DNA of 6,480 bases from an uncultured Ruminococcus sp. (lineage in GTDB: Bacteria > Bacillota > Clostridia > Oscillospirales > Ruminococcaceae): the NCBI GenBank assembly GCA_900540005.1, contig UQEM01000134.1, positions 1-6,480 on the forward strand, given 5' to 3'. Below the pieces are notes generated by a model. It was not told where the DNA came from. It saw nothing but the letters and a program-made list of their open reading frames with translations, and did not search any database. Each line of letters opens with the position of its first letter. Positions within the stretch are counted from its first letter, which is position 1. Of the stretch, positions 1 to 5,736 are shown one piece after another. Made by a program: the position numbers and the translations under genes.

Positions 1-51
1 GTAAAATTTATGCTCGAAAATCTGCATATTATCTTAGTGTCAACACTCCCT
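1..51 (+). repeat. Left copy of a 51-bp perfect inverted repeat
   Basis: Positions 1-51 are the exact reverse complement of 6426-6476. The match ends at base 52, where the copies diverge; on the outer side it runs to the window edge, so the repeat may be longer. It is AT-rich and contains a small internal palindrome near 36-47 (AGTGT-CA-ACACT). It lies 26 nt beyond the stop codon of the fructokinase gene. I do not recognise it as the end of a named insertion sequence. The identity is read directly; its role is unknown. Confidence 0.95.
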
Positions 52-77
52 AAATTCTTTCATGATAATTTTTCCTT

Positions 78-1037
78 TCACTGTAGATTTAAAATATCGG
101 GGTAAGATTCTATAGCGCCCTCTGACTGAACGCTTATTGCACAGAATTTATTTGAAAAGTCAAGGCACTCTCTTAGGACGGATCCGTCAAGTGTCGGGAT
201 ATCGCCAGCCGACACTCCGAAAGTGCTGAGTTTCCACAGGAAAGAGCCGATAAATCCATCTCCTGCACCTGTTGTATCCACAGCCTTGACTTTTTCGGAC
301 GGTGAAAATGCTTTGGCGTTTTTGGTAAACGCGAAAGCTCCGCTGCTTCCGCAAGTGTAAACTATAAGTTTTACGCCTTTCTCAAAAAGTATGGGAACGG
401 CTTTTTCTATTTCACCCTGACCGGTAATGAATTCAAGCTCCTCATCGGATATTTTCAGAATATCACACTTTGGAATAAACTCATTCACCCTGTCGTGAAG
501 TTTCTCTTTCGACTCCCAAAGCGGAAAGCGGAGATTCGGGTCAAAGCTTATTATTGCTCCGGCCTTTTCTGCATATTCAATTGCCCTTATGTGAGCGTCT
601 TTCATGGGAAAATCTCCAAGAGAAACACTGCAAAAATGCAGGGCGTATACATCGGAAAACCACTCCTTTTTTACCATTTCGGGAGACATGAGCATATCTG
701 CCGAGGGACTGCGATAAAATGAGAATGTTCTGTTTGCGGTGGCATCAAGGCTTACGAAAGCCAATGCCGTATTTGCTGTTTTGGTAAAATTTACTGCCGA
801 AGTATCGATTCCGTAACCTGTGAGCGCATCTGCAATTTTATGTCCGAACGGGTCATCACCGAGCTGGGTTATCATCATTGAATCACCGCCAAGCTTTGTG
901 AATGCTCCGCACACGTTTGCGGGAGCTCCGCCTATTTTGGGGGAAAATGCGCTGACTTCGCTGAATGAACAGCCGACTTCTTTCGGCACAAAATCTATCA
1001 GCGCTTCACCAATGGCGATCAGCTTTTTATTCTCCAA
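78..1037 (-). CDS. scrK: Fructokinase, PfkB/ribokinase family
   Basis: This cytoplasmic sugar kinase of 319 residues is most likely an ATP:fructose 6-phosphotransferase, converting the fructose released by the neighbouring sucrose-6-phosphate hydrolase to fructose-6-phosphate for glycolysis. It shows the N-terminal PfkB signature GGAPANV at residues 36-42, the DPNLR segment at 166-170 and the C-terminal signature DTTGAGDGF at 254-262, whose Asp260 is the expected catalytic base. The length is normal for bacterial fructokinases. The start is a TTG codon, supported by a perfect AGGAGG nine bases upstream; the gene overlaps the end of scrB by 11 nt, so translation is probably coupled. It is the last gene of the sucrose operon, and no clear intrinsic terminator follows before the 51-bp repeat. 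Other PfkB kinases (for example 2-keto-3-deoxygluconate kinase) are possible by fold, but the context strongly favours fructose. Confidence 0.93.
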   Translation of the reverse strand: MENKKLIAIGEALIDFVPKEVGCSFSEVSAFSPKIGGAPANVCGAFTKLGGDSMMITQLGDDPFGHKIADALTGYGIDTSAVNFTKTANTALAFVSLDATANRTFSFYRSPSADMLMSPEMVKKEWFSDVYALHFCSVSLGDFPMKDAHIRAIEYAEKAGAIISFDPNLRFPLWESKEKLHDRVNEFIPKCDILKISDEELEFITGQGEIEKAVPILFEKGVKLIVYTCGSSGAFAFTKNAKAFSPSEKVKAVDTTGAGDGFIGSFLWKLSTFGVSAGDIPTLDGSVLRECLDFSNKFCAISVQSEGAIESYPDILNLQ

Positions 1038-2376
1038 GAAACTTCACCTCCTGCTTTCTGAGTTTGAAAATCTCAGCATTTATTCCGCGGAAAACAACTT
1101 CCACGCTGTCACCTTCGGGATACATACGAGTGCTCAAAACCGTCCTGCCGTTATTGAGATAAATTTCAAGCGAACTCTTGTCCGCTATGATACGCAGGTC
1201 GCAGCACTCAGGCACAACTGCCCTGCGGACTTTTCGCAAGCCGCCTGCCTTGTCATTGTCAAATCTTAATTCAAAGATTCCGTCCTCCCAACTGAGAGTG
1301 AGAACGTCTTTTATCTCAATTGAAAATTCTCCGCCGACTTTTGCAATAATTTCTGACGGAAGTTCCATATTGACTTCATCGCAGTCGGAAACAGACTTTT
1401 TCGCACCCCTCAGTTCTGAAAGTTCGCGTATAGGATTCTGCATAAGGACACCGTTTTCATCCGCTGTAATTTCACGCAGAACTGTCAGGCAATGCTGATA
1501 TCCAAGATCTATAGTGGGATTGGTGTACGGTATATCGCCGATTCCCATCCAGCCTATGATTATCCTGCGTCCGTCGGGAGTTTCAAACGTCTGCGGTGCA
1601 TAGAAATCGAAACCGTAATCCCACTCCGTAAAGCCATTGAGTGAACCGTCATATCTGAAATATCCGGACTGATAGACATTCTGGAACTTGGTTTCACCGT
1701 GCCGGAGGCCCTGCGGAGATACGCTCAGATATCTGTGACCGCCGACATCAAACACATCGGGGCACTCCCACATATATCCAAAATCTTCAATGCAGTCGCT
1801 TCCATCGTATTTCCAGCTTATCATATCGTCTGATGAGTAGAAAAGAACACAACCTGTATCATCGAGAGTTCTCGCACCAAGAACCATTCTCCATTTATTA
1901 CCCTCGCGCCATACTTTCGGATCGCGCACATGGCACGAACAGAAATCGGGATAGTCGCTGTTTCGCAGAAGTGTCTGCTTCTCACTCATTGTAACTCCGT
2001 CAGCAGTAGTTACGCTTATCACATTCGCTCCCCTGCCTGACGTGATATAGTCATGGTCGCCCTCCTCCTTGACATTTCCTGTGTAGAAAATATGGAGGAT
2101 TCCGTCATGCTCGACTGCCGAGCCAGAATAAACGCCGTCTTTGTCATCGGGAGTATCAGGAAAAAGAACCGTTTCCGTAAACTCCCAGTCAATAAGATCC
2201 TTACTGCGGTAGTGTCCCCAGCACTTTCTTCCGTCACCATTGGCATTATCGGGAGAATACTGGAAATATACATGATAATAACCGCCGAAAAAACTGAGAC
2301 CGTTAGGATCGTTAAGCCAGCCATGCGGAGGTTCGAGGTGAACCTCCTGCCGCCATTTACCGTCAATATATGTCAT
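1027..2376 (-). CDS. scrB: Sucrose-6-phosphate hydrolase / invertase, GH32
   Basis: This cytoplasmic beta-fructosidase of 449 residues hydrolyses sucrose-6-phosphate (or sucrose) to glucose-6-phosphate (or glucose) and fructose. All three GH32 catalytic motifs are intact: WLNDPNG at 20-26 with nucleophile Asp23, RDP at 151-153 with transition-state stabiliser Asp152, and WECPD at 203-207 with acid/base Glu204. The family segments YSGSAV (83-88) and FDFYAPQTF (257-264) are also present. A five-bladed propeller should cover roughly 1-310, followed by a C-terminal beta-sandwich ending near 440. There is no signal peptide, so it acts inside the cell. ATG start, with an AAAGGAG site seven bases upstream that overlaps the end of the preceding PTS gene; the gap to that gene is 4 nt. 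Because the adjacent PTS permease is truncated, it may now act on unphosphorylated sucrose or fructo-oligosaccharides. GH32 family membership is certain; exact substrate preference is inferred. Confidence 0.95.
   Translation of the reverse strand: MTYIDGKWRQEVHLEPPHGWLNDPNGLSFFGGYYHVYFQYSPDNANGDGRKCWGHYRSKDLIDWEFTETVLFPDTPDDKDGVYSGSAVEHDGILHIFYTGNVKEEGDHDYITSGRGANVISVTTADGVTMSEKQTLLRNSDYPDFCSCHVRDPKVWREGNKWRMVLGARTLDDTGCVLFYSSDDMISWKYDGSDCIEDFGYMWECPDVFDVGGHRYLSVSPQGLRHGETKFQNVYQSGYFRYDGSLNGFTEWDYGFDFYAPQTFETPDGRRIIIGWMGIGDIPYTNPTIDLGYQHCLTVLREITADENGVLMQNPIRELSELRGAKKSVSDCDEVNMELPSEIIAKVGGEFSIEIKDVLTLSWEDGIFELRFDNDKAGGLRKVRRAVVPECCDLRIIADKSSLEIYLNNGRTVLSTRMYPEGDSVEVVFRGINAEIFKLRKQEVKFLGE
1047..1052 (-). 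promoter_or_regulatory. Ribosome binding site setting the TTG start of fructokinase
   Basis: On the minus strand AGGAGGTGA is fully complementary to the 16S rRNA tail. It lies inside the last codons of scrB, with nine bases between AGGAGG and the TTG at 1037-1035. No ATG lies at a comparable distance, so this site decides the fructokinase start. Confidence 0.85.
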
Positions 2377-2380
2377 ATTA

Positions 2381-2809
2381 TCACTCCTTTACAAGTTCGA
2401 GAAGTACGTTCTTTGGAGTTACTTCTCCTGTCGCCTTGCGGTTTACTGCCGAAAACTCGAATGAATTTGTAACAATTACCGGTGTTATCGTCTTATAGCC
2501 CTTTGACGCGATCAACTGCTTATCAAATGTTATGAGAGTCTGTCCCTTGGAAGCTGCTTCAACGCCCGCGAGATCGATAAATTCATCGTAAACCTTATTG
2601 ACCGTACCTGTTCCGATGATTATCTGGAGCTGACCTGCCGCCTCAAACACTCCCTTTACTCCGTCAATGTTTTCGAGAACGGATTTTTTCACCTTTGCAT
2701 TGTCTGCAATAACAAGTCTGAGCCTTGTCGCACAATGTGCTGCGCTTGCCAGATTACCCTTGCCGCCGATCGCGGAAAGAATTTCCTGAGCAGTTTTTCT
2801 GTAATCCAT
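2381..2809 (-). CDS. Truncated sucrose-type PTS protein: EIIB fused to EIIA C-terminal remnant, EIIC missing
   Basis: This ORF of 142 residues is a cut-down relative of the sucrose PTS permease EIIBCA. Residues 1 to about 80 form a complete EIIB domain of the glucose/sucrose superfamily, with the phosphocysteine motif AAHCATRLR (Cys26) and the conserved IIIGTGTVNKVYDEF (63-77). Residues 81-88 look like the start of the usual EIIB-EIIC linker. From about residue 89 (GQTLITFD) to the end, the protein aligns by eye with the last third of EIIA-Glc, including the ITPVIVTN segment that corresponds to LTPVVISN in E. coli Crr. The membrane EIIC domain and the EIIA part with the active-site histidine are absent, so it cannot transport by itself. 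The fusion is in frame at about 2540-2555. Start ATG with AGAAGG seven bases upstream. First gene after the operon promoter, and its end carries the scrB ribosome binding site. It may be a decayed permease, a residual phospho-relay or regulatory protein, or an assembly collapse. Confidence 0.85.
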   Translation of the reverse strand: MDYRKTAQEILSAIGGKGNLASAAHCATRLRLVIADNAKVKKSVLENIDGVKGVFEAAGQLQIIIGTGTVNKVYDEFIDLAGVEAASKGQTLITFDKQLIASKGYKTITPVIVTNSFEFSAVNRKATGEVTPKNVLLELVKE

Positions 2810-2836
2810 ATAACGTCCTTCTTTCCTGATATATTT

Positions 2837-2844
2837 GTTTCACA
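2837..2844 (+). promoter_or_regulatory. Operator half-site GTTTCACA in the sucrose-operon leader
   Basis: The octamer RTTTCACA occurs here, at 2944-2951, at 4042-4049 and inverted at 3970-3977. All four copies lie in the two regulatory regions that flank the repressor gene. This copy lies in the untranslated leader between the sucrose promoter and the PTS start codon, close to the 16-bp palindrome. Proposed as an auxiliary ScrR contact; this is inferred from recurrence only. Confidence 0.4.
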
Positions 2845-2850
2845 TCATTT

Positions 2851-2866
2851 ATGAAATCAATTTCAT
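2851..2866. promoter_or_regulatory. Palindromic LacI-family operator of the sucrose operon
   Basis: ATGAAATCAATTTCAT is a perfect inverted repeat of 7-bp arms around a central CA. Size and layout fit a LacI/GalR-family operator. It lies just downstream of the -10 box, at about +5 to +20 of the predicted transcript, where a bound repressor would block initiation. The likely ligand is the LacI-type protein encoded next door. It departs from a CcpA cre site in lacking the central CG. Confidence 0.75.
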
Positions 2867-2877
2867 TTGTTGAACTT

Positions 2878-2906
2878 ATTATATCATAGAATGTACAGGC
2901 TGTCAA
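2878..2906 (-). promoter_or_regulatory. Sigma-A promoter of the sucrose operon
   Basis: On the minus strand a perfect -35 box TTGACA (2906-2901) and a perfect -10 box TATAAT (2883-2878) are separated by 17 bp. A TG dinucleotide one base before the -10 makes it an extended -10. The predicted start is near 2871, giving a leader of about 62 nt before the PTS gene. A short inverted repeat, TGTCA-A-TGACA (2901-2911), overlaps the -35. The very strong core suggests expression is held down by a repressor. Confidence 0.85.
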
Positions 2907-2943
2907 TGACATTTGCTCCAAATTTCAAAAGTATTTCTTGTAA

Positions 2944-2951
2944 GTTTCACA
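2944..2951 (+). promoter_or_regulatory. Operator half-site GTTTCACA upstream of the sucrose promoter
   Basis: This is the same octamer as at 2837-2844, about 40 bp upstream of the -35 and just beyond the repressor's stop codon. A further TTTCA follows at 2955-2959. It could be an upstream operator allowing repressor looping; this is inferred from recurrence only. Confidence 0.35.
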
Positions 2952-2961
2952 CCATTTCATA

Positions 2962-3954
2962 TCAGGTATCACGTTTTGTCGATTCTCGTTCCACTATTTC
3001 ATAGTCAAGTTTCATTATTTTCGGAACTTCACTGCTGCGTGCTATCCCATTCAGAAGCATTTGCGCAGCTTCAGCTCCTGCCGTATAATAGTGCAGACGT
3101 GCCGATGTAAGCGGAACAGCAGTTATTGCTCCGATTTTCGAGTCGCCTACTCCACATATCATAATATTGTCGGGAATTTTGATATTATTCTCGCGGCAGT
3201 AAAGCATTGCTCCTGCGGCGATATTGTCCGTTGAGCAGAAAATGCAGTCAGGAAGCGAAGGCGCTGACAGTACCTTTGCCGCACAGCTATAACCCGAATC
3301 CATGCTGAACTCCGCAGCGGCTATATGGTGCTTGTCAAGCGATACGCCGTTGTCTGAAAGTGCCTTGAGAAAGCCATGATGTCTCGCCTCTCCTGCCGCT
3401 TTATCATCATCAGTAACGCCGATATATGCCGGCTTTTTCGCCCCCCTTTCCAGCATGAGGGAGGTCAGTGCATAAGCTGCTCCGAAATCATCATGGCAAA
3501 CGCAGTTATATCCCTTATACTGCTGTCCCACGATAACAACGGGGATCGGCATTTTTTTGAGGACTGCGCGGTGAGTTTCCGTAAAAATCGTTGCGAGGAA
3601 AATGACTCCGTCTACTCGGTTTTGCCTGAATAAATCGAGATATTCTATCTCCTTGTTGTGATCGTTGGAGGTGTTTGCAAGCAGTATCTGATACCCCTGC
3701 TCGTTGAGTATCCTGCTGATACCGCTTGTGATACGGGCACAGCTCTCGCTCGAAAGCGACGGGATTATGACTCCAACAAGCTTAGTAACACGAGTCTTTA
3801 CCGCGCGAGCCGAAAAACTTGGAGAATAGCCTGTTTCCTCAATCGCTTTCTCTATCTGTTCACGCTTGTCATCGCTCAGATAGCCGTTATTGAAATACCT
3901 GCTGACCGCCGATTTTGAAACACCGGCGTACTCTGCAAATTCAGAAATATTCAT
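2962..3954 (-). CDS. scrR: LacI/GalR-family repressor, probable sucrose operon regulator
   Basis: This transcription factor has 330 residues, the typical length for the family. Residues 1-22 form the LacI helix-turn-helix (FAEYAGVSKSAVSRYFNN region), and about 45-57 form the hinge (YSPSFSARAVKTR). From about residue 58 (KLVGVIIPSL) to the C-terminus it is a periplasmic-binding-protein-like effector domain. Arg191 in the EARHHGF segment and the STDNIAAG motif (241-248) match the conserved sugar-contact and subunit-core regions. The position directly upstream of scrB and scrK suggests it senses sucrose, sucrose-6-phosphate or fructose and represses the operon. The palindrome at 2851-2866 is its likely target, and TTTCA half-sites around its own promoter suggest autoregulation. 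Start ATG with AAAGGAG nine bases upstream. It has its own promoter, and no terminator is visible between it and the PTS gene, so some read-through is possible. Confidence 0.9.
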   Translation of the reverse strand: MNISEFAEYAGVSKSAVSRYFNNGYLSDDKREQIEKAIEETGYSPSFSARAVKTRVTKLVGVIIPSLSSESCARITSGISRILNEQGYQILLANTSNDHNKEIEYLDLFRQNRVDGVIFLATIFTETHRAVLKKMPIPVVIVGQQYKGYNCVCHDDFGAAYALTSLMLERGAKKPAYIGVTDDDKAAGEARHHGFLKALSDNGVSLDKHHIAAAEFSMDSGYSCAAKVLSAPSLPDCIFCSTDNIAAGAMLYCRENNIKIPDNIMICGVGDSKIGAITAVPLTSARLHYYTAGAEAAQMLLNGIARSSEVPKIMKLDYEIVERESTKRDT

Positions 3955-3969
3955 TGTGCTTCACTCCTT

Positions 3970-3977
3970 TGTGAAAT
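3970..3977 (-). promoter_or_regulatory. Operator half-site ATTTCACA (inverted) after the repressor promoter
   Basis: The octamer reads ATTTCACA on the minus strand and lies just downstream of the predicted repressor transcription start. It matches the copy at 4042-4049 exactly. The placement would suit autorepression. Support is only recurrence of the motif. Confidence 0.4.
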
Positions 3978-3988
3978 GGTTTTATATT

Positions 3989-4017
3989 ATTATACCACAT
4001 TGTTTCATGAATTTCAA
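3989..4017 (-). promoter_or_regulatory. Promoter of the repressor gene
   Basis: The minus strand reads TTGAAA (4017-4012), 17 bp, then TATAAT (3994-3989), preceded by TG one base upstream (extended -10). The predicted start is near 3982, about 28 nt before the ATG. TTTCA motifs overlap the -35 box and the spacer, which fits autoregulation. Confidence 0.75.
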
Positions 4018-4049
4018 GCAGATTTTTCAATTGTGTTTCAGATTTCACA
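4003..4049 (+). promoter_or_regulatory. Cluster of TTTCA half-sites between divergent promoters
   Basis: TTTCA occurs five times in the same orientation, starting at 4003, 4012, 4025, 4036 and 4043. The last is part of the ATTTCACA octamer (4042-4049). The cluster covers the repressor -35 region and ends about 30 bp before the -35 of the divergent nucleosidase operon. It could be an extended binding region for the LacI-type repressor that also touches the right-hand operon. The motif count is observed; the function is inferred. Confidence 0.4.
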
Positions 4050-4077
4050 CCAGAAAATGTAAATTCTTTATGTCCGG

Positions 4078-4106
4078 TTGCTTTTTCGTCAATTCTATGG
4101 TATAAT
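4078..4106 (+). promoter_or_regulatory. Promoter of the nucleosidase-dockerin-GyrI operon
   Basis: A perfect TATAAT (4101-4106) is preceded by TG one base upstream (extended -10). A weak -35, TTGCTT (4078-4083), lies 17 bp before it. The predicted start is near 4113, with a leader of about 30 nt. The extended -10 probably compensates for the poor -35. Confidence 0.75.
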
Positions 4107-4142
4107 AAAGGCGAGTTTATTATAAAGGAGTTACTATTAAAT

Positions 4143-4820
4143 ATGAATACAATAGCAATTATCGGCGCAATGCCTTCCGAGCTTGCTGACATAAGAAAAA
4201 TTCTCGGCGATGCGGAAGTCAGAAACATTTCAGGTTTTGATTTCTACATAAACGAGCGCGACGGAAAGAAGATCATCAATGCCTGCTGTGGTATTGCCAA
4301 GGTCAACGCGGCTCTTTGCGCTCAGGTCATGACGGACAACTTCAAGCCCGACTGCATTATCAACACAGGTATCGCAGGCGGAATGAATCACGCTGTCAAA
4401 GTGTGCGATATCGTTGTTTCAAATGAGGTACTCGCCCACGACCTTGATCTCCATTTCCTTAATGATTATCCGCCATACTGCGGTATTTTCAAGGCTGACG
4501 AAAAGCTCATCGAGACTGCTGAAAAGGTTTGCGGCGAGTTCGGCGTTAAGAGTTTCCGCGGAAGGATCGTTTCGGGCGAAGCTTTCATCTCCAGCAACGA
4601 TGTTAAGCAGGAGATACTCGCAAAGTTCGACCCCTATGCCGTTGACATGGAAAGTGCAGCTATCGGTCACTGCGCATACCTCAACAAACTCCCCTTTGTA
4701 AGCGTTCGCTGCATTTCGGACAACGCTGACGATGAGGGTGCTATGTCATTCGATGAATTTGAAAAAATTGCAGCTAAACGCGTTGCTGAGATCGTTCTCA
4801 GAATGTGCGAGCTGCTCTGA
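4143..4820 (+). CDS. mtnN: 5'-methylthioadenosine / S-adenosylhomocysteine nucleosidase
   Basis: This cytoplasmic purine-nucleoside hydrolase of 225 residues cleaves adenine from S-adenosylhomocysteine, methylthioadenosine and often 5'-deoxyadenosine. It feeds the activated methyl cycle and, where LuxS is present, autoinducer-2 synthesis. It has the N-terminal IGAMPSE motif (7-13) with Glu13, corresponding to E. coli Glu12, and the nucleoside phosphorylase signature NTGIAGG (74-80). VDMESAAIGH (167-176) carries Glu170, and ISDNAD (191-196) carries Asp193, corresponding to E. coli Glu174 and Asp197. All catalytic residues are therefore present and the length is normal. ATG start; the nearest AAAGGAG (4124-4130) lies 12 nt upstream, slightly far, but no alternative in-frame start is nearer. 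It is first gene of a three-gene operon with two partners of no obvious metabolic link, the next starting 12 nt after its stop. Confidence 0.95.
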   Translation: MNTIAIIGAMPSELADIRKILGDAEVRNISGFDFYINERDGKKIINACCGIAKVNAALCAQVMTDNFKPDCIINTGIAGGMNHAVKVCDIVVSNEVLAHDLDLHFLNDYPPYCGIFKADEKLIETAEKVCGEFGVKSFRGRIVSGEAFISSNDVKQEILAKFDPYAVDMESAAIGHCAYLNKLPFVSVRCISDNADDEGAMSFDEFEKIAAKRVAEIVLRMCELL

Positions 4821-4832
4821 TAGGAGATTATT

Positions 4833-5732
4833 ATGAAAAAATTTATCGCGTTCTGTTCTTCACTCGTTCTCACGCTAAGTGCAGTATCTTCCATAAACAC
4901 AGGTGCGGCAGAATTAGATCCCCACACATATATCCCTACACTTTATTTCAGTGCAGAGGATAACGATGATATCCACATTCTCCCAAGCGGTCGTACTATC
5001 TTTATCAACCTCAACGAAGTAAGCGGCAAGTCCGCGATCGATGGAAAAATTCGTCTTTACTTCAACGACGCTCTGAATTTAACGGGACAGATAGTCGCTA
5101 AATGGGTATGGCAGGGAAACGGCGTTGAACTTACCAACATCTACACTCCCGAGGAGGCAGGTTTCAAAAATCCATATGACAATTCTGCAGCTTCGTATGT
5201 CCTTACGGCAAAAGCATATCCCGAGGATAAACTCATGTCGGTAGCCTACACAAATGTACTTTCAACACCGCTTGTTCCTACTGACGGAGAAAGCAGCAAA
5301 TATCCGCTTGCTGTTTTCGATTACAGCGTGGATACTTCTGCAAATGCAGGCCGTTACGCAATAGACTTCAAAACCGAACAGCCTAATATAACAAACCTCG
5401 TGTACAGACTTCCTGATGGCGGAATACGCGATATACGTCCCAACGGCAGCAATGTGCAGAGTATTTACATCGCACTCAGCGACCGCAAGCTTGGCGACCT
5501 CGATAACAATGGAAAAATCAATTCGATCGACGCCTCTGCTATACTAACAGCTTACGCCAATGAACTCGCCAATAAAGAAAGCGGTCTCAGTGCTGCTGAA
5601 ATCGCTGCGGCCGATGTCAACGGAGACGGTGTTATCAATGCGATGGACGCTTCCACCATTCTCACCTATTATGCTTACACCATGGCAGACGGAAAAGCAG
5701 AGCTTATAGATTACATCAACGGCGAAAGGTAA
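4833..5732 (+). CDS. Secreted protein with C-terminal type I dockerin and an unrecognised N-terminal domain
   Basis: This 299-residue exported protein is probably docked onto a cellulosome-like scaffold. Residues 1-26 are a Sec signal peptide (MKK start, hydrophobic core, likely cleavage after GAA at 24-26). About 35-215 is a beta-rich region with no catalytic motif I recognise; the stretch YPLAVFDYSVDTSANAGRY (157-175) resembles beta-strands of cohesin or CBM2/CBM3-type sandwiches, a low-confidence guess. Residues 221-282 form a dockerin with two EF-hand-like calcium loops, D222 to D233 (DLDNNGKINSID) and D261 to D272 (DVNGDGVINAMD). Each is followed by Ala-Ser and an ILT(A/Y)YA helix. A 27-residue linker separates the repeats. 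The near-symmetric repeats resemble dockerins that can bind cohesin in two orientations. Start ATG with TAGGAG six bases upstream. It lies between two cytosolic-protein genes in one operon, which is unusual for a cellulosomal component. Confidence 0.88.
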   Translation: MKKFIAFCSSLVLTLSAVSSINTGAAELDPHTYIPTLYFSAEDNDDIHILPSGRTIFINLNEVSGKSAIDGKIRLYFNDALNLTGQIVAKWVWQGNGVELTNIYTPEEAGFKNPYDNSAASYVLTAKAYPEDKLMSVAYTNVLSTPLVPTDGESSKYPLAVFDYSVDTSANAGRYAIDFKTEQPNITNLVYRLPDGGIRDIRPNGSNVQSIYIALSDRKLGDLDNNGKINSIDASAILTAYANELANKESGLSAAEIAAADVNGDGVINAMDASTILTYYAYTMADGKAELIDYINGER

Positions 5733-5736
5733 GTTT

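Noticed and set aside
36..47. Small palindrome in the left repeat considered as a terminator for the sucrose operon
   Set aside because: The stem is at most 4-5 bp with almost no loop, and no U-tract follows on the minus strand.
820..1269. Plus-strand open frame of 149 codons opposite scrK and scrB
   Set aside because: It lies antisense to two genes with intact catalytic motifs, and its product has no recognisable domain; it is a shadow of their codon bias.
2053..2472. Plus-strand open frame of 139 codons opposite scrB and the PTS gene
   Set aside because: It is antisense to well-supported genes, has no family motif and no good ribosome binding site.
2852..2865. CcpA catabolite-repression (cre) site
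   Set aside because: The outline fits, but the central CG typical of cre sites is CA here; the local LacI-type repressor is the simpler ligand.
3955..4142. Riboswitch or small RNA upstream of the nucleosidase gene (for example a SAH or SAM sensor)
   Set aside because: The predicted leader is only about 30 nt, too short for known SAM/SAH riboswitches, and no stable hairpin is visible.
3941..4228. Minus-strand open frame of 95 codons across the divergent promoter region
   Set aside because: It runs through two strong promoters and the mtnN start; the product looks like translated regulatory DNA.
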